Shown here piece by piece: positions 33,446 through 46,108 of a stretch of DNA of 64,000 nucleotides. This DNA comes from Antilocapra americana (lineage: Eukaryota; Chordata; Mammalia; Artiodactyla; Antilocapridae). Location of the stretch: contig ML664157.1 in NCBI GenBank assembly GCA_007570785.1, positions 7,644,074 through 7,708,073 on the forward strand, given 5' to 3'. Both the position numbers and the translations under genes were made by a program. The notes beneath the pieces were generated by a model. It did no database searches. It was not told the DNA's origin and saw nothing but the letters and a program-made list of their open reading frames with translations. Numbering within the stretch: position 1 is the stretch's first letter; each line of letters starts with the position of its first letter.

Positions 33446-33760
33446 GAGTTTCCCTGGTGGCTCAGTGATAAAGAATCCTCTTGTCAATGTTCAATCCCTG
33501 ATCCACAGAACAACTATGCCCATGCACCACAACTATTGATCCTGTGCTCTAGAGCCTGGGAGCTGCAACTCCTGAAGCCCTTGCACCCTAGAGTCCATGC
33601 TCAGCAACAAAACACCACTGCAATGAGAAACCTGTGCATTGCAACTAGAGAGTAGACCATACTCACCACAACTAGAGAAAAGTCCACACAGCAACAGAGA
33701 CCCAGCACAACCAAAAATAAAAATAAATAAAATAAAATAAAAAATTTAAATAGCTAAAAA
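33446..33760 (+). mobile_element. CHR-type tRNA-derived SINE (long form)
   Basis: gtttccctggtggctcagtg, tcaatccctgatccacag, gcaactcctgaagccct, tagagtccatgctcagcaac, tgagaaacctgtgcattgca, cagcaacagagacccagcac, then an AAAATAAA-type tail. Confidence 0.85.
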
Positions 33761-34814
33761 AAAGTATATCATAGTTGTTTTCCTTCCCAACCTAATTGAA
33801 TGTTTTTAATTAGCAAGTAATGTTGATATTTCAAGTCTTGCTTAAAACCCCTTTGCTTCTGAATAGAGTTATAAATCCCTCCATTTGGAGGAGGAGGAAG
33901 GGGGGGGATTCAGTGGCAATTGCATTTATTTCTGCCCTAAATATCTTCTCCTCACTTGAATGCTAGTACATGCCCTTTACCTCTGTGATAAACTCTGATA
34001 TAATAATATAAAAGAAAAATAATAATCACCTTTGGTCACTTAAGAGATGAAAAGAAGAACTTCATGTTGCTATGGATACTGGAGTCTTGCTGGCTGCCTG
34101 TCATCCTTAAAACACTAATATTGTAACTTTCTCACCTAAATCTCCCATATTACAATAATGAATTAGTTAAAGATATAATTGTTTCAAAGCCTTAAGGCAG
34201 GAAAATGCCATGGTTCCTGTAAATCATCACATATTTGATATGAAAGCTTAATATTCAAAGTGAAAATATTAACTTTAGATTCAATAATTTGCAAATATGC
34301 TTAGAGCTGCCTTGAAGACAAAGAATGTATTAATCAACCTTTTTGAAAGTTAGGCATGCTTCTGCCAAAATATACGGGCTTTTTACAGTGGGAGAAATGG
34401 GTTACATATTCACAGGTTGAGTCAATGATATTTCTTGGGGGGTGGGAGATGGAGAGGCATGCCAGAGAAAAGTATTTAGATCAATGGATTGTTGGTCTCA
34501 GTGCAATTAAAGCAATGAGAGAATGATATGCTTGAACGAGTGCTTGGAATTAAGATTTTAGAGGTATTGTTTATTTGCAATGACAAGGTCTAGGATTCAA
34601 TCATGGAAGTAAGTGGCTGAGGTTTTATAAAGGATATGACTGTTGGAGCAGAGGAATTCTGAGAATTTAGTGATAAGTATGTTGGAAGGGTAATACAAAT
34701 GGATTAAATCACTAAAGGGACAGTGTTGGATAGAATGCCATTGAGCCAGGAACTAAAATTTTCCAAGAATGAAGGTAAATGAGATAGAGTCAGTAAAAGA
34801 CTACAACAAAGTGT
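33761..34814. other. AT-rich unique DNA
   Basis: Nothing recognised except a G run (gggggggg) near 33901-33907. Confidence 0.4.
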
Positions 34815-34965
34815 GGGATTATCTAATATTTTATACATGAAAGAGCTGAGAGCCAGAATTGTGAACTGATTTACCCAGGGTTATACAAATTATTAACACA
34901 GCCATACAACTCAAACTCAAGCAGTCTGTCTCCAAGCTGAATGTTGTGCTCACCATATCACATTA
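34815..34965 (-). mobile_element. MIR SINE remnant
   Basis: Reverse MIR order: gaaagagctgagagccagaa, tttacccagggttatacaaa, actcaaactcaagcagtctg, ctgaatgttgtgctcacc. Confidence 0.65.
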
Positions 34966-35091
34966 TCAACCATGATAATTTCTGTGAATTCAACACTGAA
35001 TGAAGATTAATAGCAGGAAGCAAAAAAAATTGTTACATAGTGAATGGGGCAATGATGAATTAACTTTTAGAAACCTGAATTTGAAATACCT

Positions 35092-35310
35092 GGGGCTTCT
35101 CAGGTGGCTTACAGGTAAAGAATCCACCTGCCAGTATAGGAGATGTAGGTTTGACCTCTGGGGAAGAGAGATCCCCTGGAGGAGGAAATGGCACCCCACT
35201 CCAGTTTTCTTGGCTGTAAAATCCTATGAATGGAGAAGCCTGGTGAATTACAGTCCATGGGGTTGCAAAGAGTTGGACAGTATTGACCCATTGAACATGC
35301 ATGCATGCAG
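35092..35310 (+). mobile_element. Bov-tA SINE
   Basis: ggggcttctcaggtggctta, aagaatccacctgccagtat, then the BovA body (ccactccagttttcttggct, cagtccatggggttgcaaag) and a CATGCATGCATGCAG end. Confidence 0.9.
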
Positions 35311-35664
35311 ACACTATAGTGAAGAGGGCTTTTAATTATGGAAGTCACATATTCAAATAGAGAGATTTTGTAGCCTTGTGAGCCATCAGTCTGTAATGGC
35401 ATTTGAAGCAATAAATATGGATGAGATAAAACAGGGAGAGAATGTAGAAAGAGAAAAGAAGGCTAGAAAAAATTGGATATCACATATAAGGAGCAAACAG
35501 AGAAAAATGGAATCATACAATAAGCTGTGAGAAGAGTCTCAGGAGGTGGAAGAACCAAGATTTCAAGAATTGGTGATCAGTTGCACCAAATGCCCCAAGG
35601 AGACTAAATGGAATAAGGAAAAGAAAGACTCCTTTGGGTTTGTCACTAAGAAGGTCATGTGCCC

Positions 35665-35893
35665 ACGTGCATGTGTGCATGCCCAGTCACTCTCAGTTGG
35701 GTCCACTCTTTGTGACCCGAAGGACATTACCCTGCCAGGCTCCTCTATCCATGGGATTATCCTGGCAAGAATACTAGGATGGGTTGCTATTTCCTCCTCC
35801 AAGGGATCTTCCCTACCTAGGGATTGAACCCATGTCTTCTGTGTCTCCTGTACTGGCAGGCAGATTCTTTACCACTGAGCCACCTGAGAGGCA
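35665..35893 (-). mobile_element. Bov-tA SINE
   Basis: The minus strand starts cctctcaggtggctcagtgg, has ctgccagtacaggagacac and gttcaatccctaggtaggga, then the BovA body ending near gcatgcacacatg. Confidence 0.9.
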
Positions 35894-37189
35894 ATAATTA
35901 AGTTATTACTTAATAATGAATAATATTTAACCAATGAATAATAAATGATTAAGCATTGGAATTTCAGGTATCAAGCAGAAAATAGAAGAATCAATTATGA
36001 TCACCACAGTTTTACTGAAATCATTGTCCATGGGAGTGATTCTACCATTATCAATGGGAAAGTTCTACCAGTCTTACTATCAAAGTGTCACAAAAAAGTG
36101 TCAAAGATTTGCAAATAATGAATTACAGAAGCATTTTTTGGAACACATGTCCAAAATATATCCCTTAAAATAATGCTAAAATAATTTGGGAGACCCAATA
36201 CAAGAACTTTTTATCATCAGTATCATTATTACTTGCAAAGTACCTTTTAACATTCTAAGATTAGCATTCTGCAGAACACATTTGGGAGAATGCTGATTTA
36301 TATTTATCAGGTCAGAATGCACTGGTGAAAGAAAAATCAAGTCATTAACTTTTTAGGGTATGAAAATTATGACTAAAAGACATAAAGTACCAGCACGACC
36401 ATTAAATTTAGTATATTTTCTTCCTAATTGTACCCAAGAGCTAAACATTCTGACTTTCATTTATTATCATTATTATCACAATTTAAATTTTTGATACAAT
36501 AGTTTTAAGTCAATAAGATTATATATACTTTTTAGTAACTTTAAGTCACTTCAAATCATTTTCTCCATATTAAGTGTACAATAATATTGTATTGGAAAAC
36601 TTACTAAAAGTGACTTCATTTCAGCTCACAATAGCAGACTGATCAATTCAGATAAAGGAAAAGTTAGCCTCAATCTGCTTAGAAGTTTGATCAGCTCTTT
36701 CTGCCATTGGAAGAGAATATATTGTTCATGTGAGGCTGTCTGAGACTTTCTCCAGGATTTATAGATGGTCCCTAATAACTGTATTAAAGAAAAAATGACA
36801 TCAGAATTTGTGACTGACATTCATCAATTGATAAATTGATTGGCACTTTACTAATAGGATAGCTAATTAATAGTCTTGGTGATGATGAATTACATAATTA
36901 TTGAATTTATACTGCCAAAAAGAGAACTGGACTTAAAGTCATTATTAAAAGGGAGATGTTTTTAAATGCTTTCCTTTAGAGATTAAGACTTATTTGAGCA
37001 GTATGAATTAATCTAAATACATAGGAAATTTTGTGATTTGTTTTAAAATGAGACTTCTGGTTATACATTACTTTGTTATACACCTCAGATTAGGTAGATT
37101 TTTGTGAATGTACATTTCTCATCTCTTAGAAATGCTAGCAGCAATATTTTATGGGAAGCCTGGGTAGATTTTTTGTCCCTAAGAGTTAA
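35894..37189. other. AT-rich unique DNA
   Basis: Nothing recognised on either strand. Confidence 0.45.
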
Positions 37190-37410
37190 GAGGAGACACC
37201 CTAGTGGTCCAGTGGCTAAGACTCCATACTCCCAGTGCAAGGGGCCTGGGTTGGAACCTGGTCAGGGAGCTATATCCCGCATGCTGCAACTAAGAGTTCA
37301 CAGGAATGCCACAACTCAAAAGATCCTGCATGTTGCAGCGAAGGTTGAAGATCCCGTGTGCTGCAAGTAAGACCTGGCCCAGCCAAAGGAAGAATTTTTT
37401 TTAAAAAAGA
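37190..37410 (+). mobile_element. CHR-type tRNA-derived SINE
   Basis: acaccctagtggtccagtgg, ctaagactccatactcccag, gggcctgggttggaacctgg, catgctgcaactaagagttc, then repeated catgttgcag/gtgctgcaag units, taagacctggcccagcc and an A-rich end. Confidence 0.88.
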
Positions 37411-37504
37411 GACATGAAGTAAGTAAGGAAGACATAGGAAACATTACAAGTGAATGGGATTTTAAAAGTGGAACCCATCTTTAAAAGAGTAAGTTCTCCT
37501 TTAT

Positions 37505-38175
37505 TCAATCAAGAAATACTTATTGAGTGCTCACTATGTAAGAGATTCTGTTTGAGACCTGTGGTTTTGGAGAATATAGCAGTGAAATATTCAAAGTTCA
37601 TGTGCTCATGAAACTTCCATTCCAGTAAGGGAAGCAGACAAGAAAGGAAGAAAAAAAAGTTTATTTCTATAGTAATAAGTGTGCAAAAAGTTAAGTAGGG
37701 GGAAGGAGGGTAAAGAAAGCATTTAGGAACATCCTTCTCTGAGGAGGTGAAACCTGTGTAGAGACCTGGGGAGGTACAGTCAAGCCCTAACAAGTTGTGG
37801 GAAAGGGCCTTCACGGTGGAAAGAAACACATGAGCAAAGACCCAGAGGTGTTTGTTCTAAGCTTCACTGGAAGACATTGATCAGTGTTACAGCAGAGGAA
37901 AGGGCATGATCTGATTTACAAAGACCCCTTTGAGTGTGGAGTGGAGAACTGACCATGGGAAAGCACAGAGAGGATGCTTGTGGGAACAAAGATGGTACCA
38001 GTGAGGCCAATGAGAAGTGATCAGATAGTGGCTCTATTTCAGAAGTACAGATGACGAGCGAGGTTGTTGAATTTTGATATGAGGCCCAAGGAGAGAGGAG
38101 TGAGCAAGGATGATGGCTCTGTTTGGGCCTGTGCAACTTGGTCCATGATGCAGAAACAGAGAAGATTTAAGATAA
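37505..38175 (-). mobile_element. L2 LINE 3' region (long remnant)
   Basis: Reverse L2 order over about 670 bp: atacttattgagtgctcac, gagaatatagcagtgaaata, ctcatgaaacttccattcca, gtgggaaagggccttcac, gagcaaagacccagaggtg, ggcatgatctgatttacaaa, gaagtgatcagatagtggct, gagtgagcaaggatgatgg. Confidence 0.8.
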
Positions 38176-40115
38176 AAGCAGGTTTACATCAAACGTTAAA
38201 AAGAAAAGTGATCTAATTAATACAACTAGGGAGTCCCTAAAACTTCCTTAAGGATGTTTTTGTAAAGTTAATTCACTTTCATAAAGAAACTCCACTAGAA
38301 TTTAATTATGATAAATGCCTTCACTGGAGTAACAGGAAGCAAAAACGTGTATTCAGGTTAGAAGCTGCTACTTGCAAGAAGTTTTATTACTTTGAGAACA
38401 TAAGCAAGAAAGACTAAATAGCTCATAATAAGATATAGATTTATATCTCTTAGGATCAGGGATACTTCAAAGTCTTTTGTGTATGTCTTTCTCAACAAGC
38501 TAAATTGGATAGCATTTTCAGTAAATATAAAAGAGTTTACTTACACTTAAAAAAAACAAAGTATTTTCCTCCATGGATGTACAATGGAAAAAACAAATCA
38601 GCGACTAGGGAGTGTTACTTGCCTTTTAAAATAAAAGTAGCAATATTCATGCTGAGTTCTATATGAGTAAGAATAGCTTGCTAACCTCTCCTTTTACTGA
38701 AAACATAACAAGAACAGATTAAAGAAACAAAGACTGGAGTTAAGAACAGACACAAAATTTTTTGCAGTAAATCAGTCTTAAAAACAAGTAGTTGCTATCA
38801 AGAGCTACCTAGACTAGATCATAAGAAAATATTTTTATATGGAAGATTGATAAAGAAACAATAAACTTAATCTCCTTAGAAATCTGTTCCTATAATTATT
38901 AATACATAAGAGAGGAGTAGGGAATAATTCTATTTATCTGAAAATACATCCAAAGTTTCTTCAGTAATGCCAACAGCTTCAGGACAATATTTGAAGCCAA
39001 TATACCTATTGAAATAATCTGCAAGATACTGTATGTAGATTGCTTAGTGTATAAGTAAATTTCAACATCTCCCTTTTTTTTTATGGCAAACTTTGAATCT
39101 CCCTCCCATGATTAAACCAATAAATTAAAGTACTTGGCTCAAATTGAAGTTTTGACTTAAGAGATGGAAAAATTTTTGTTAGGTTTTCCAGGTCCATGCC
39201 GATGTTAATTGTTTCCTCAGTTCTATGAAGTTTTGATAAATGTCTACGTCTCACAGGACACAGCACAATAAAAATAAGTATCTAACTTTTCAAGGGCTTA
39301 TGGCTTTAGAAACAAGTAAACAAATTCTGTATGATCATAGCTTTTTGTTGAATCCATTGCTTTTTCCAAGTTGTCTTGGTGAATGCAACTGAATAATCAA
39401 GTGTTCGATTCTTTGATAATTAGGAAATTGTTGGAAAGCAGAATGTGAAATATTCTGGCATGACCACCTCAGAGATGGAAGACATAAGATCTGTTGTTTT
39501 ATCTCAATTTACAGGTGGTAATTGTTAATCATATCACCTGGCTTAGCTCTGGTCAAGTGTGTAAGGTACATATTTTGAAGAAAAGAACTACAAGAAAAAC
39601 AGTAGATTTTCACTGCAAAACGTTCCCAGTAGCAGGGGACATTGCCACAGATTGTGATTTCAATTTTCCTAAATGCCCATTGGCCAAGTCAATATGGAAA
39701 CAAATTTATTTTCTATACTATGTGAATTCACAGCTCCCATTAGACTTGCAGAGGCAATCTCAGCTCTGTTACGGCAGTGCATGTTCCCAAGACAGCCACT
39801 CCAAATTGAATTAATATTCAAGAAGATGTTCCTATTCATCACATTATAGGTGTGGTTTATTCCTTTATAACAACTCCATGTTTATTACCTTGATTTTATA
39901 TTCATTGTAAATGTATAATAACAAACTATTGGTTTAATTCAACATAAATAACTGGTTAAAATATAATTTCAATTTGATTATAAAAGAGAGTAAGCCAGCT
40001 CAAGATTTTGTTTCTTTGTATACAACCATCTTTAGTGTGGTATTAAATGTTTAATTCATACATTCTATGTAATAAAGTAAACAATTTTTTTTTAGTTTTG
40101 TCTATGCCTTATTAT
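38176..40115. other. AT-rich unique DNA
   Basis: 1.9 kb without a repeat I can name. The 106-codon open stretch at 39494-39814 (IVNHITWLSSGQVCKVHI, DFNFPKCPLAKSIW) has no recognised domain and no gene context, so it is left uncalled. Confidence 0.4.
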
Positions 40116-40330
40116 GGGCTTCCCAGGTGGCACTAGTGGTAAAGAACCTGACTGCCAATGCAGTGAGACATAAGAGACGTGGGTTCCATCCCTGGGTCAG
40201 GAAGATCTCCCTGGAGAAGGGAATGGCAACCCACTCCAGTATTCTGGCCTGGAGAATCACATGTACAGAGGAGCCTGGCGGGCTACAGTCCATGAGTTCA
40301 CAGAGTTGGACACAACTGAGCACAAACACA
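40116..40330 (+). mobile_element. Bov-tA SINE
   Basis: gggcttcccaggtggcacta, ccaatgcagtgagacataag, gttccatccctgggtcagga, then the BovA body. Possible imperfect duplication: TTGTCTATGCCTTATTATG before and TTGTCCCTTGTTATG after. Confidence 0.92.
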
Positions 40331-40355
40331 TTGTCCCTTGTTATGTTAAATATCT

Positions 40356-40672
40356 TAACGCATATATATGGAATTTAGAAAGACGGTAACGAGAACCCAA
40401 CATGCGAGACAGCAAAAAGAACGCAGATGTATAGAATAGACTCGTGGACTTTGTGGATGAGGGTAAGGGTGGGATGATATGGGAGAAGGGCATTGAAGCA
40501 TGTTAATTATCATATGTCTAATCAATCGCCAGCCCAGGATTGATGCTCGGGGCTGGTGCAGCGAGATTTCCCGGGGGGGAGGGAGGAGGGAGGGGGGTTC
40601 CGGAGGGGAAGCATATGTAAACCCATGGTGATATCATGACAATGTATGGCAAAAACAATAAAAAAAAAAAAA
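40356..40672 (+). mobile_element. L1 LINE, 5'-truncated 3' UTR copy
   Basis: taacgcatatatatggaatt, acgcagatgtatagaataga, gatgagggtaagggtgggat, aatcaatcgccagcccagga, a G-rich tract (40571-40608), gacaatgtatggcaaaaac and AATAAA followed by poly(A). It is the same subfamily as 16621-16912, in sense. A second A run (40680-40698) follows GGCAGCAT. Confidence 0.92.
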
Positions 40673-40699
40673 GGCAGCATAAAAAAAAAAAAAAAAAAC

Positions 40700-42616
40700 T
40701 AGATTTTCAGAAGAGTGCTGTCAAATTCTCATGACAAAAATTTGTTTTCATCTGATATTTTCAAAGCTAGCACAACCCTCTACAGATCTGAATAGTGAGG
40801 TAATTGCATTTGGGCAGCCTTCCTTAAGCAAGACTTGATGAAATAATTTAGAGAGACCTTGTTGGCAGGTGGCACCGTCCCTTGTGTGGCAGCTCCTTTT
40901 GGGTAAAAAGGTGGGCCAGAGGTGAGTTTTCTCTTTTCAAAATACAAAGAATGATCTACCTCTGTGCTCTTTGCAAACATCATATGCAATCAAGTATTTG
41001 GCTGGAAACATGAATAATTATGATTTTCATCTGAGGACCTAATGTTGAAAACCTGACAATCCTGATAATTACTGCCAACCAAGGAACGCTGCCAGGCTTC
41101 AGAAGATGCCAAAGGACATGGCAGCCAAAAGACTCAAAAAAAAAAGTAAATCTTCAAGGTAAAGTCAACAGTTGTGGAGGGAAGCAAGAACATGGGTTGT
41201 AACAGTCTGGTTCTGCTTTCTGATTTTATGGGAAGGGACCTTGCAGGGAGGGAGCCTGGAGGATGTGCACAGGAAATCACTTTGTGAGAATCTCTAAACA
41301 TAATTTAGAGTGAGCCAACTCCTGATTACAGTTCTAAAGAATATCTGACTGCCCACAAAAGACTTAACTAAACTAATTGAGGGATGTGATGGAATTAGAC
41401 TGGGAAGCCGTGAGCTATCCCAGCGTTGAGAGTTTCCAAGGCAACTCAGAAAGATTGAATAGGATATCTATGCCGTAGGTTTTCAAAATGAGACCTGGAG
41501 GAGGTAGAGAAGGGGGAGGACTGGAAAGAACAAACAGCTAGTATTAAACAGTAGCTAAAGGCAAGAGGACTGGAGGCTCAGCTTGTGAACGAAGCTCACT
41601 GGGCTCTGCAGCTCATACTGAGCCTTTGGAATTTATACATGAGAGGAATTTAGCAAGTCACTGGTTGGTTTCAAATCAATTCTGGACCAAATAATATACA
41701 AAAGCAGGGCTGCATATTAAATATAACAAGGTAATTATATTCTATTTTATTGTTATTGATGGTACATGTCTCCATTATTTCCTCCATCATTTTTCATGTG
41801 TGTTTATAAGAATTCTGCATTTGGAGCACACAGAAAGAAAAATCCTAGAATCTGATTCACATTTCAATCAACCAAGATAATGAAAGAAAATTTAGTAAAT
41901 CTATTGTGTTTTATCTATCTCCCCAAATTTGACATCAAAAGGTTTTACTGTAACTGAGTGCATATCTAGCCTTCAACAATTTCCTTTCCTCAAATTAGTA
42001 CTGCCAAATCCCAAACCCAAACCCATTTCCTCTCCCCAGTTCCCCCAGAACCTTTGTTTTTAGTGTGGAAGTGTGTATATGATGAATATTTTTTGCTGGA
42101 GTTTTAAACTGATTCAGTTTAAAAATAAAGCTTACTTCTTTTAACATGGAATAATTATTTGTGATTATTTAAAAACCCAATCCATTTTCCCAAGGCTTAT
42201 TTTAAAAACAGCTTTTCGTAGGTGTGTGAAATTTTAATTAAGTCCTGTGCAAGAATGCCTATTCATAGCCTTTGTAAAAGAATTTGATTTTAAGCAACTA
42301 GTCCTAAAAAGCATGCAGCCAAGTAGAAAAGTGGATGCTGGGCTTAAAATGTGGCCTTTTGCCACCATCTCGTTCTTTCGAACCTACCTATGCCAATTTG
42401 GTCATATTCAGTGCATGAGTTCTTTCAAGCAGATATATCAATAGCATCTACTAATGAAGTTTTGAACTGGGTGAGCACTACTTATGCTACCATGACTCAG
42501 CAGTGTGTTGATAAATGTTTAACAATCACCTTTGGAAAATGTGTATGTGATATAAGAGATCTGAGGCACACTTTTCACAAATAATAATAGCATATATAGT
42601 ATTCATGATGGCAGAT
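40700..42616. other. Unique DNA, nothing recognised
   Basis: 1.9 kb free of recognised repeats, the longest clean block near the middle of the window. Open stretches at 42247-42584 have no known motif. Confidence 0.4.
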
Positions 42617-42887
42617 GCTGCTGCTGCTGCTAAGTCTCTTCAGTCGTGTCCGACTCTGTGCGACCCCATAGGCGGCAGCCCACCAGGCTCCCCCGTCCCT
42701 GGGACTCTCCAGGCAAGAACACTGGAGTGGGTTGCCATTTCCTTCTCCAATGCATGAGAGTGAAAAGTGAAAGTGAAGTTGTTCAGTTGTGTCCGAGTCT
42801 TTGAGACCCCATGGACTGCAGCCCACCAGGCTCTCCATGGGATTTTCCAGGCAAGAGTACTGGAGTGGGGTGCCATTGCCGTCTCCT
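42617..42887 (-). mobile_element. Bov-A2 SINE (dimer)
   Basis: Typical Bov-A2 on the minus strand: ggagacggcaatggcacccc first monomer, linker with gttcactttcacttttcac, second monomer, ending in (AGC)n. Open frames across it are incidental. Confidence 0.95.
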
Positions 42888-44167
42888 CCATATAGCTAGT
42901 TGAATCTAATTGAATGACTCATTGATTTTGACCAAACTCTTGCATCTGTAGCCAACCTGAGGTTGCAGTTACTGAATGAGTAGATCCTCATGAATATTAG
43001 TTATTGTATTTGCTTTTGTTAATGAGTAAGGCGAAAGTGAAACACTGAAGACGTATGTTGGAAGCTCATCTGACCATCAATGATATATGTGATTTTGTTG
43101 AGTCAGGTATCTTTTCAAATAGAATAGTTCTTCAATGTTCTGTCCTATTTATAGTAAATGGCTATATATGTAAAAAACATTTAAATTTAATTGCCATTAA
43201 CATTTTCTCCATTATTTTCTTAAATAATGAAATAATAAATCAAGCCCTGATTTATAGGAAGTTATTGATAGAGATATGGATAACAGGTACCTTTATCTTC
43301 CTGGTTTAAAAGGCAAGTGGACCACGCCACAGGCTACCTACAGCTTTTGGCCTCAGGGTTAATGCACAAGCTAAACACACATATATATACACATATATAA
43401 TAATTTTATATATTAAGGGTATTTTAATATGCATTACAGCTATTGTAACACTACTATTTAATATCATTGAGATTTATAGGTTATGTATCAACATGTCTAT
43501 ACTTAATTACACATGCAAATAATGGGTATAAGGTCCCAACTTATAAAAAGTGAAGTGCTGGATACTGCAGAGAGTAATGCAATGATAATATGTACTTTTG
43601 TGAAAGAGAAAAAGTATGGAAGCATTTAAAGTAAAAAAGTGAAAGTTACTACCTCCTTGCCCACTGTTCTAATCTTATTCCTTGAAGGTAAATACTTGTA
43701 ATAGCTGATATGTATCCTTTAAATTTTGCTCTGCTCACATAGATATTTTGATTAGATTGTATTATAGTATGCTTTACTTATTCTAAATAAGATAATGCTA
43801 TATTATTTTTATTTTTAAGGGACACATTATACATATTGTTAGGCAACATGTGTTTTTTTCCAAATTATAATAGATTCTGCTTTGTCATTTAACCCTACTT
43901 TATTTTCCACAAAAGCTGTAGAATATTCTATAGCAATATTCTCCTATTAATAGAAGTTGAATCATTGTAAGCATTCACTTACCAATAGAAGTTTAGGTTT
44001 CCTTCAAGTTTTTAGATTTTAATATGCCTTTTGTTTTTGCAAAAAACCAGTAATGAATATGTTTGCACATATGTGTGTAGTGTGTGAATTTCTATAGGAG
44101 ATAGAATCCTAGAAATAAAACGTACAGGCTTCTTCAATCACTGATCACATTTGTTTGTTTGTTTTAA
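42888..44167. other. AT-rich unique DNA with TA/CA tracts
   Basis: A (CA/TA) tract lies at 43374-43400. No gene recognised. Confidence 0.4.
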
Positions 44168-44334
44168 TTGAATGTATGTATATATATATACACACATATT
44201 GAGGTATCAGTAATTTTTACATTTAAAAATATACAATGTTGGGATTGACAAATATAAATCACTATACATAAAACAGACAAACAACAAGGCCCCACTTATA
44301 TAGGACAGGGAACTACACTCAACATTTTGTAATA
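44168..44334 (+). mobile_element. Older L1 3' UTR fragment, segment 1
   Basis: ttgggattgacaaatataaa, acaacaaggccccacttata, acagggaactacactcaaca is the sense text of the artiodactyl L1 3' end. It continues after the SINE at 44512-44535. Confidence 0.8.
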
Positions 44335-44503
44335 GGGACTTCTCTGGTGGCCCAGCGGCTGACTCCATGCTCCTAATGCAGAGGGCCTGGGTTCAATCTC
44401 TGGCTGTGGAACTAGACCCCACATGCTGCATCTAAGAGTTCAGGTGCTGCAATCAAAGATCCTGCATTCCATAACTAAGACCTGACACAACCCCCCAAAA
44501 AAC
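44335..44503 (+). mobile_element. CHR-type SINE inserted in L1
   Basis: gggacttctctggtggccca, gactccatgctcctaatgca, gggcctgggttcaatctctg, catgctgcatctaagagttc, taagacctgacacaaccc. TTGTAATA (44327-44334) and TTATAATA (44504-44511) flank it, one mismatch. Confidence 0.9.
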
Positions 44504-44535
44504 TTATAATAAACCACAAGAGAAAAAAAAACAAA

Positions 44536-45064
44536 TACACGAGGTGTATTTGTGTTCTTAGGCTTCATTCCGACAAGTTCCTGTTGAAGCATTTCCAAAA
44601 CACTAACCTTCTCTTTTACTACCCATAATGGTCAATCTTCTCAGATATTCTGTCTCAGATTCCTACTTCAGAAATGGACACAGTATAGCGAACTGACCTC
44701 AACATCATTCTTCAGATATCATCTTGATATATTTCCAGACTATTCTTCTGGGGGAGGGGAAGCTGTCACAACATATAAAACGTTTAACCCTGAACTAGTT
44801 AGTAACTTAGTTTATCCCAAAAGGCCTCTCAAAAAGCCCACAACTGGTAAGATATTCCCTAAATTACTCCTTTAAAATATGGGTTTTAAATTGTAGTAGA
44901 ATCTCATACAATAAAAGGTCTGAAAATAAAGGTAAGTAAATAAATGAAAAACAGGTAAAAAACACAATACATTACTTTGGAAATGTTAATGCGTTTCTGT
45001 GTCTTTATCTCTGATTATGATATTATCCAGAAGTGACAAGGATTATACAGACTGCCAACTTTTT
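44536..45064. other. Unclassified DNA
   Basis: Nothing recognised. Confidence 0.4.
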
Positions 45065-45200
45065 TTTTAAGGCATGTTCAACATTTTTTTAATTGAAGTC
45101 TAGATTTACAACGTTGTGTTAGTTTCAAGTGTACAGCAAAGTGATTCAATTATATGTGTGTGTACGTGTGTTCTTTTCCCGTATAGGTTACTATAAAACA
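45065..45200 (-). mobile_element. Older L1 3' UTR fragment
   Basis: ttagtttcaagtgtacagca, aagtgattcaattatatgtg, ttcttttcccgtataggtta is antisense artiodactyl L1 3' end, truncated. Confidence 0.8.
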
Positions 45201-45317
45201 TATGATCAAATATTTCTTATTTTGTAATTACTCATGCCATGTTGGGATAAATTCTAGTTTTTTGTACAAATATTTGCCAATACATCATCACTAGGTAGTC
45301 ACTAAATACGCTCCAAG

Positions 45318-45347
45318 TTTTTGAGTTCATCATTTTTGAGTTCATCA
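45318..45347. repeat. 15-bp perfect tandem duplication
   Basis: TTTTTGAGTTCATCA is present twice in direct succession (45318-45332 and 45333-45347). Confidence 0.92.
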
Positions 45348-45816
45348 AGTTCAAATTATTTTGTTTTTTAATACTCTGTGGTTCAAAAGCTTTGATTCTG
45401 GAGTTCACATTTGTTATAGGTGCTTTCAGTAATGAATTATCTGGCCTTTAATTTTAAGAAGTAAATGAAATGATTTTTTAAACTATGTTTAGTGTTAACA
45501 AATCAGAGTAAAATTAATTCTCATTTCAGGGTCCATTAGCACATCTTCAGGATGAGATTGTCAGTATCTTACTTATTTGGGAGAATAAAGAAAGTCTGTC
45601 TATAAGGAATAATTTTAATTAAAGTGGAGGAAAACATTTAAGCTTGTTTAAGTAGCAGAGATTATTGTTCATTCACAGACTAGATTCTGTAATAATTTCT
45701 GTGACTTGCTGAGTTATGAACGGGTACATGTATATTATTCCCATGATAAGTGATGGAATACAGTAGCAGAGTATTATATTAAGCCCTTCACAATTGAAGC
45801 CACTGCTGGAGTCTGG

Positions 45817-46096
45817 GGGAGAAGGCAATGGCACCCCACTCCAGCACTCTTGCCTGAAAACTCCCATGGACGGAGGAGTCTGGTAGGCTGCAGTCCATGG
45901 GGTCGCAAAGAGTCGGACATGACTGAACGACTTCACTTTCACTTTTCATTCTCATGCACTGGAGAAGAAAATGGCAACCCATTCCAGTGTTCTTGTCTGG
46001 AGAATCCCAGGGATGGAAGAGCCTGGTAGGCTGCTGTCTTTGGGGTGGCACAGAGTCAGACACGACTGAAGCAATGCAGCAGCAGCAGCAGTAGCA
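45817..46096 (+). mobile_element. Bov-A2 SINE (dimer)
   Basis: gggagaaggcaatggcaccc, two BovA monomers with the linker cttcactttcacttttcatt, and an (AGC)n end. GCTGGAGTCTGG (45805-45816) and GCTGGAGGCTGG (46097-46108) flank it, one mismatch. Confidence 0.95.
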
Positions 46097-46108
46097 GCTG
46101 GAGGCTGG

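Noticed and set aside
39494..39814. 106-codon open frame
   Set aside because: No known domain, no splice or gene context and a composition typical of random AT-rich DNA.
40673..40698. Second poly(A) as a separate retroelement
   Set aside because: Only GGCAGCAT separates it from the L1 tail; likely a tail rearrangement or slippage.
42617..42887. CRISPR-like or tandem array appearance from repeated BovA text
   Set aside because: It is the two-monomer structure of Bov-A2 with an (AGC)n tail.
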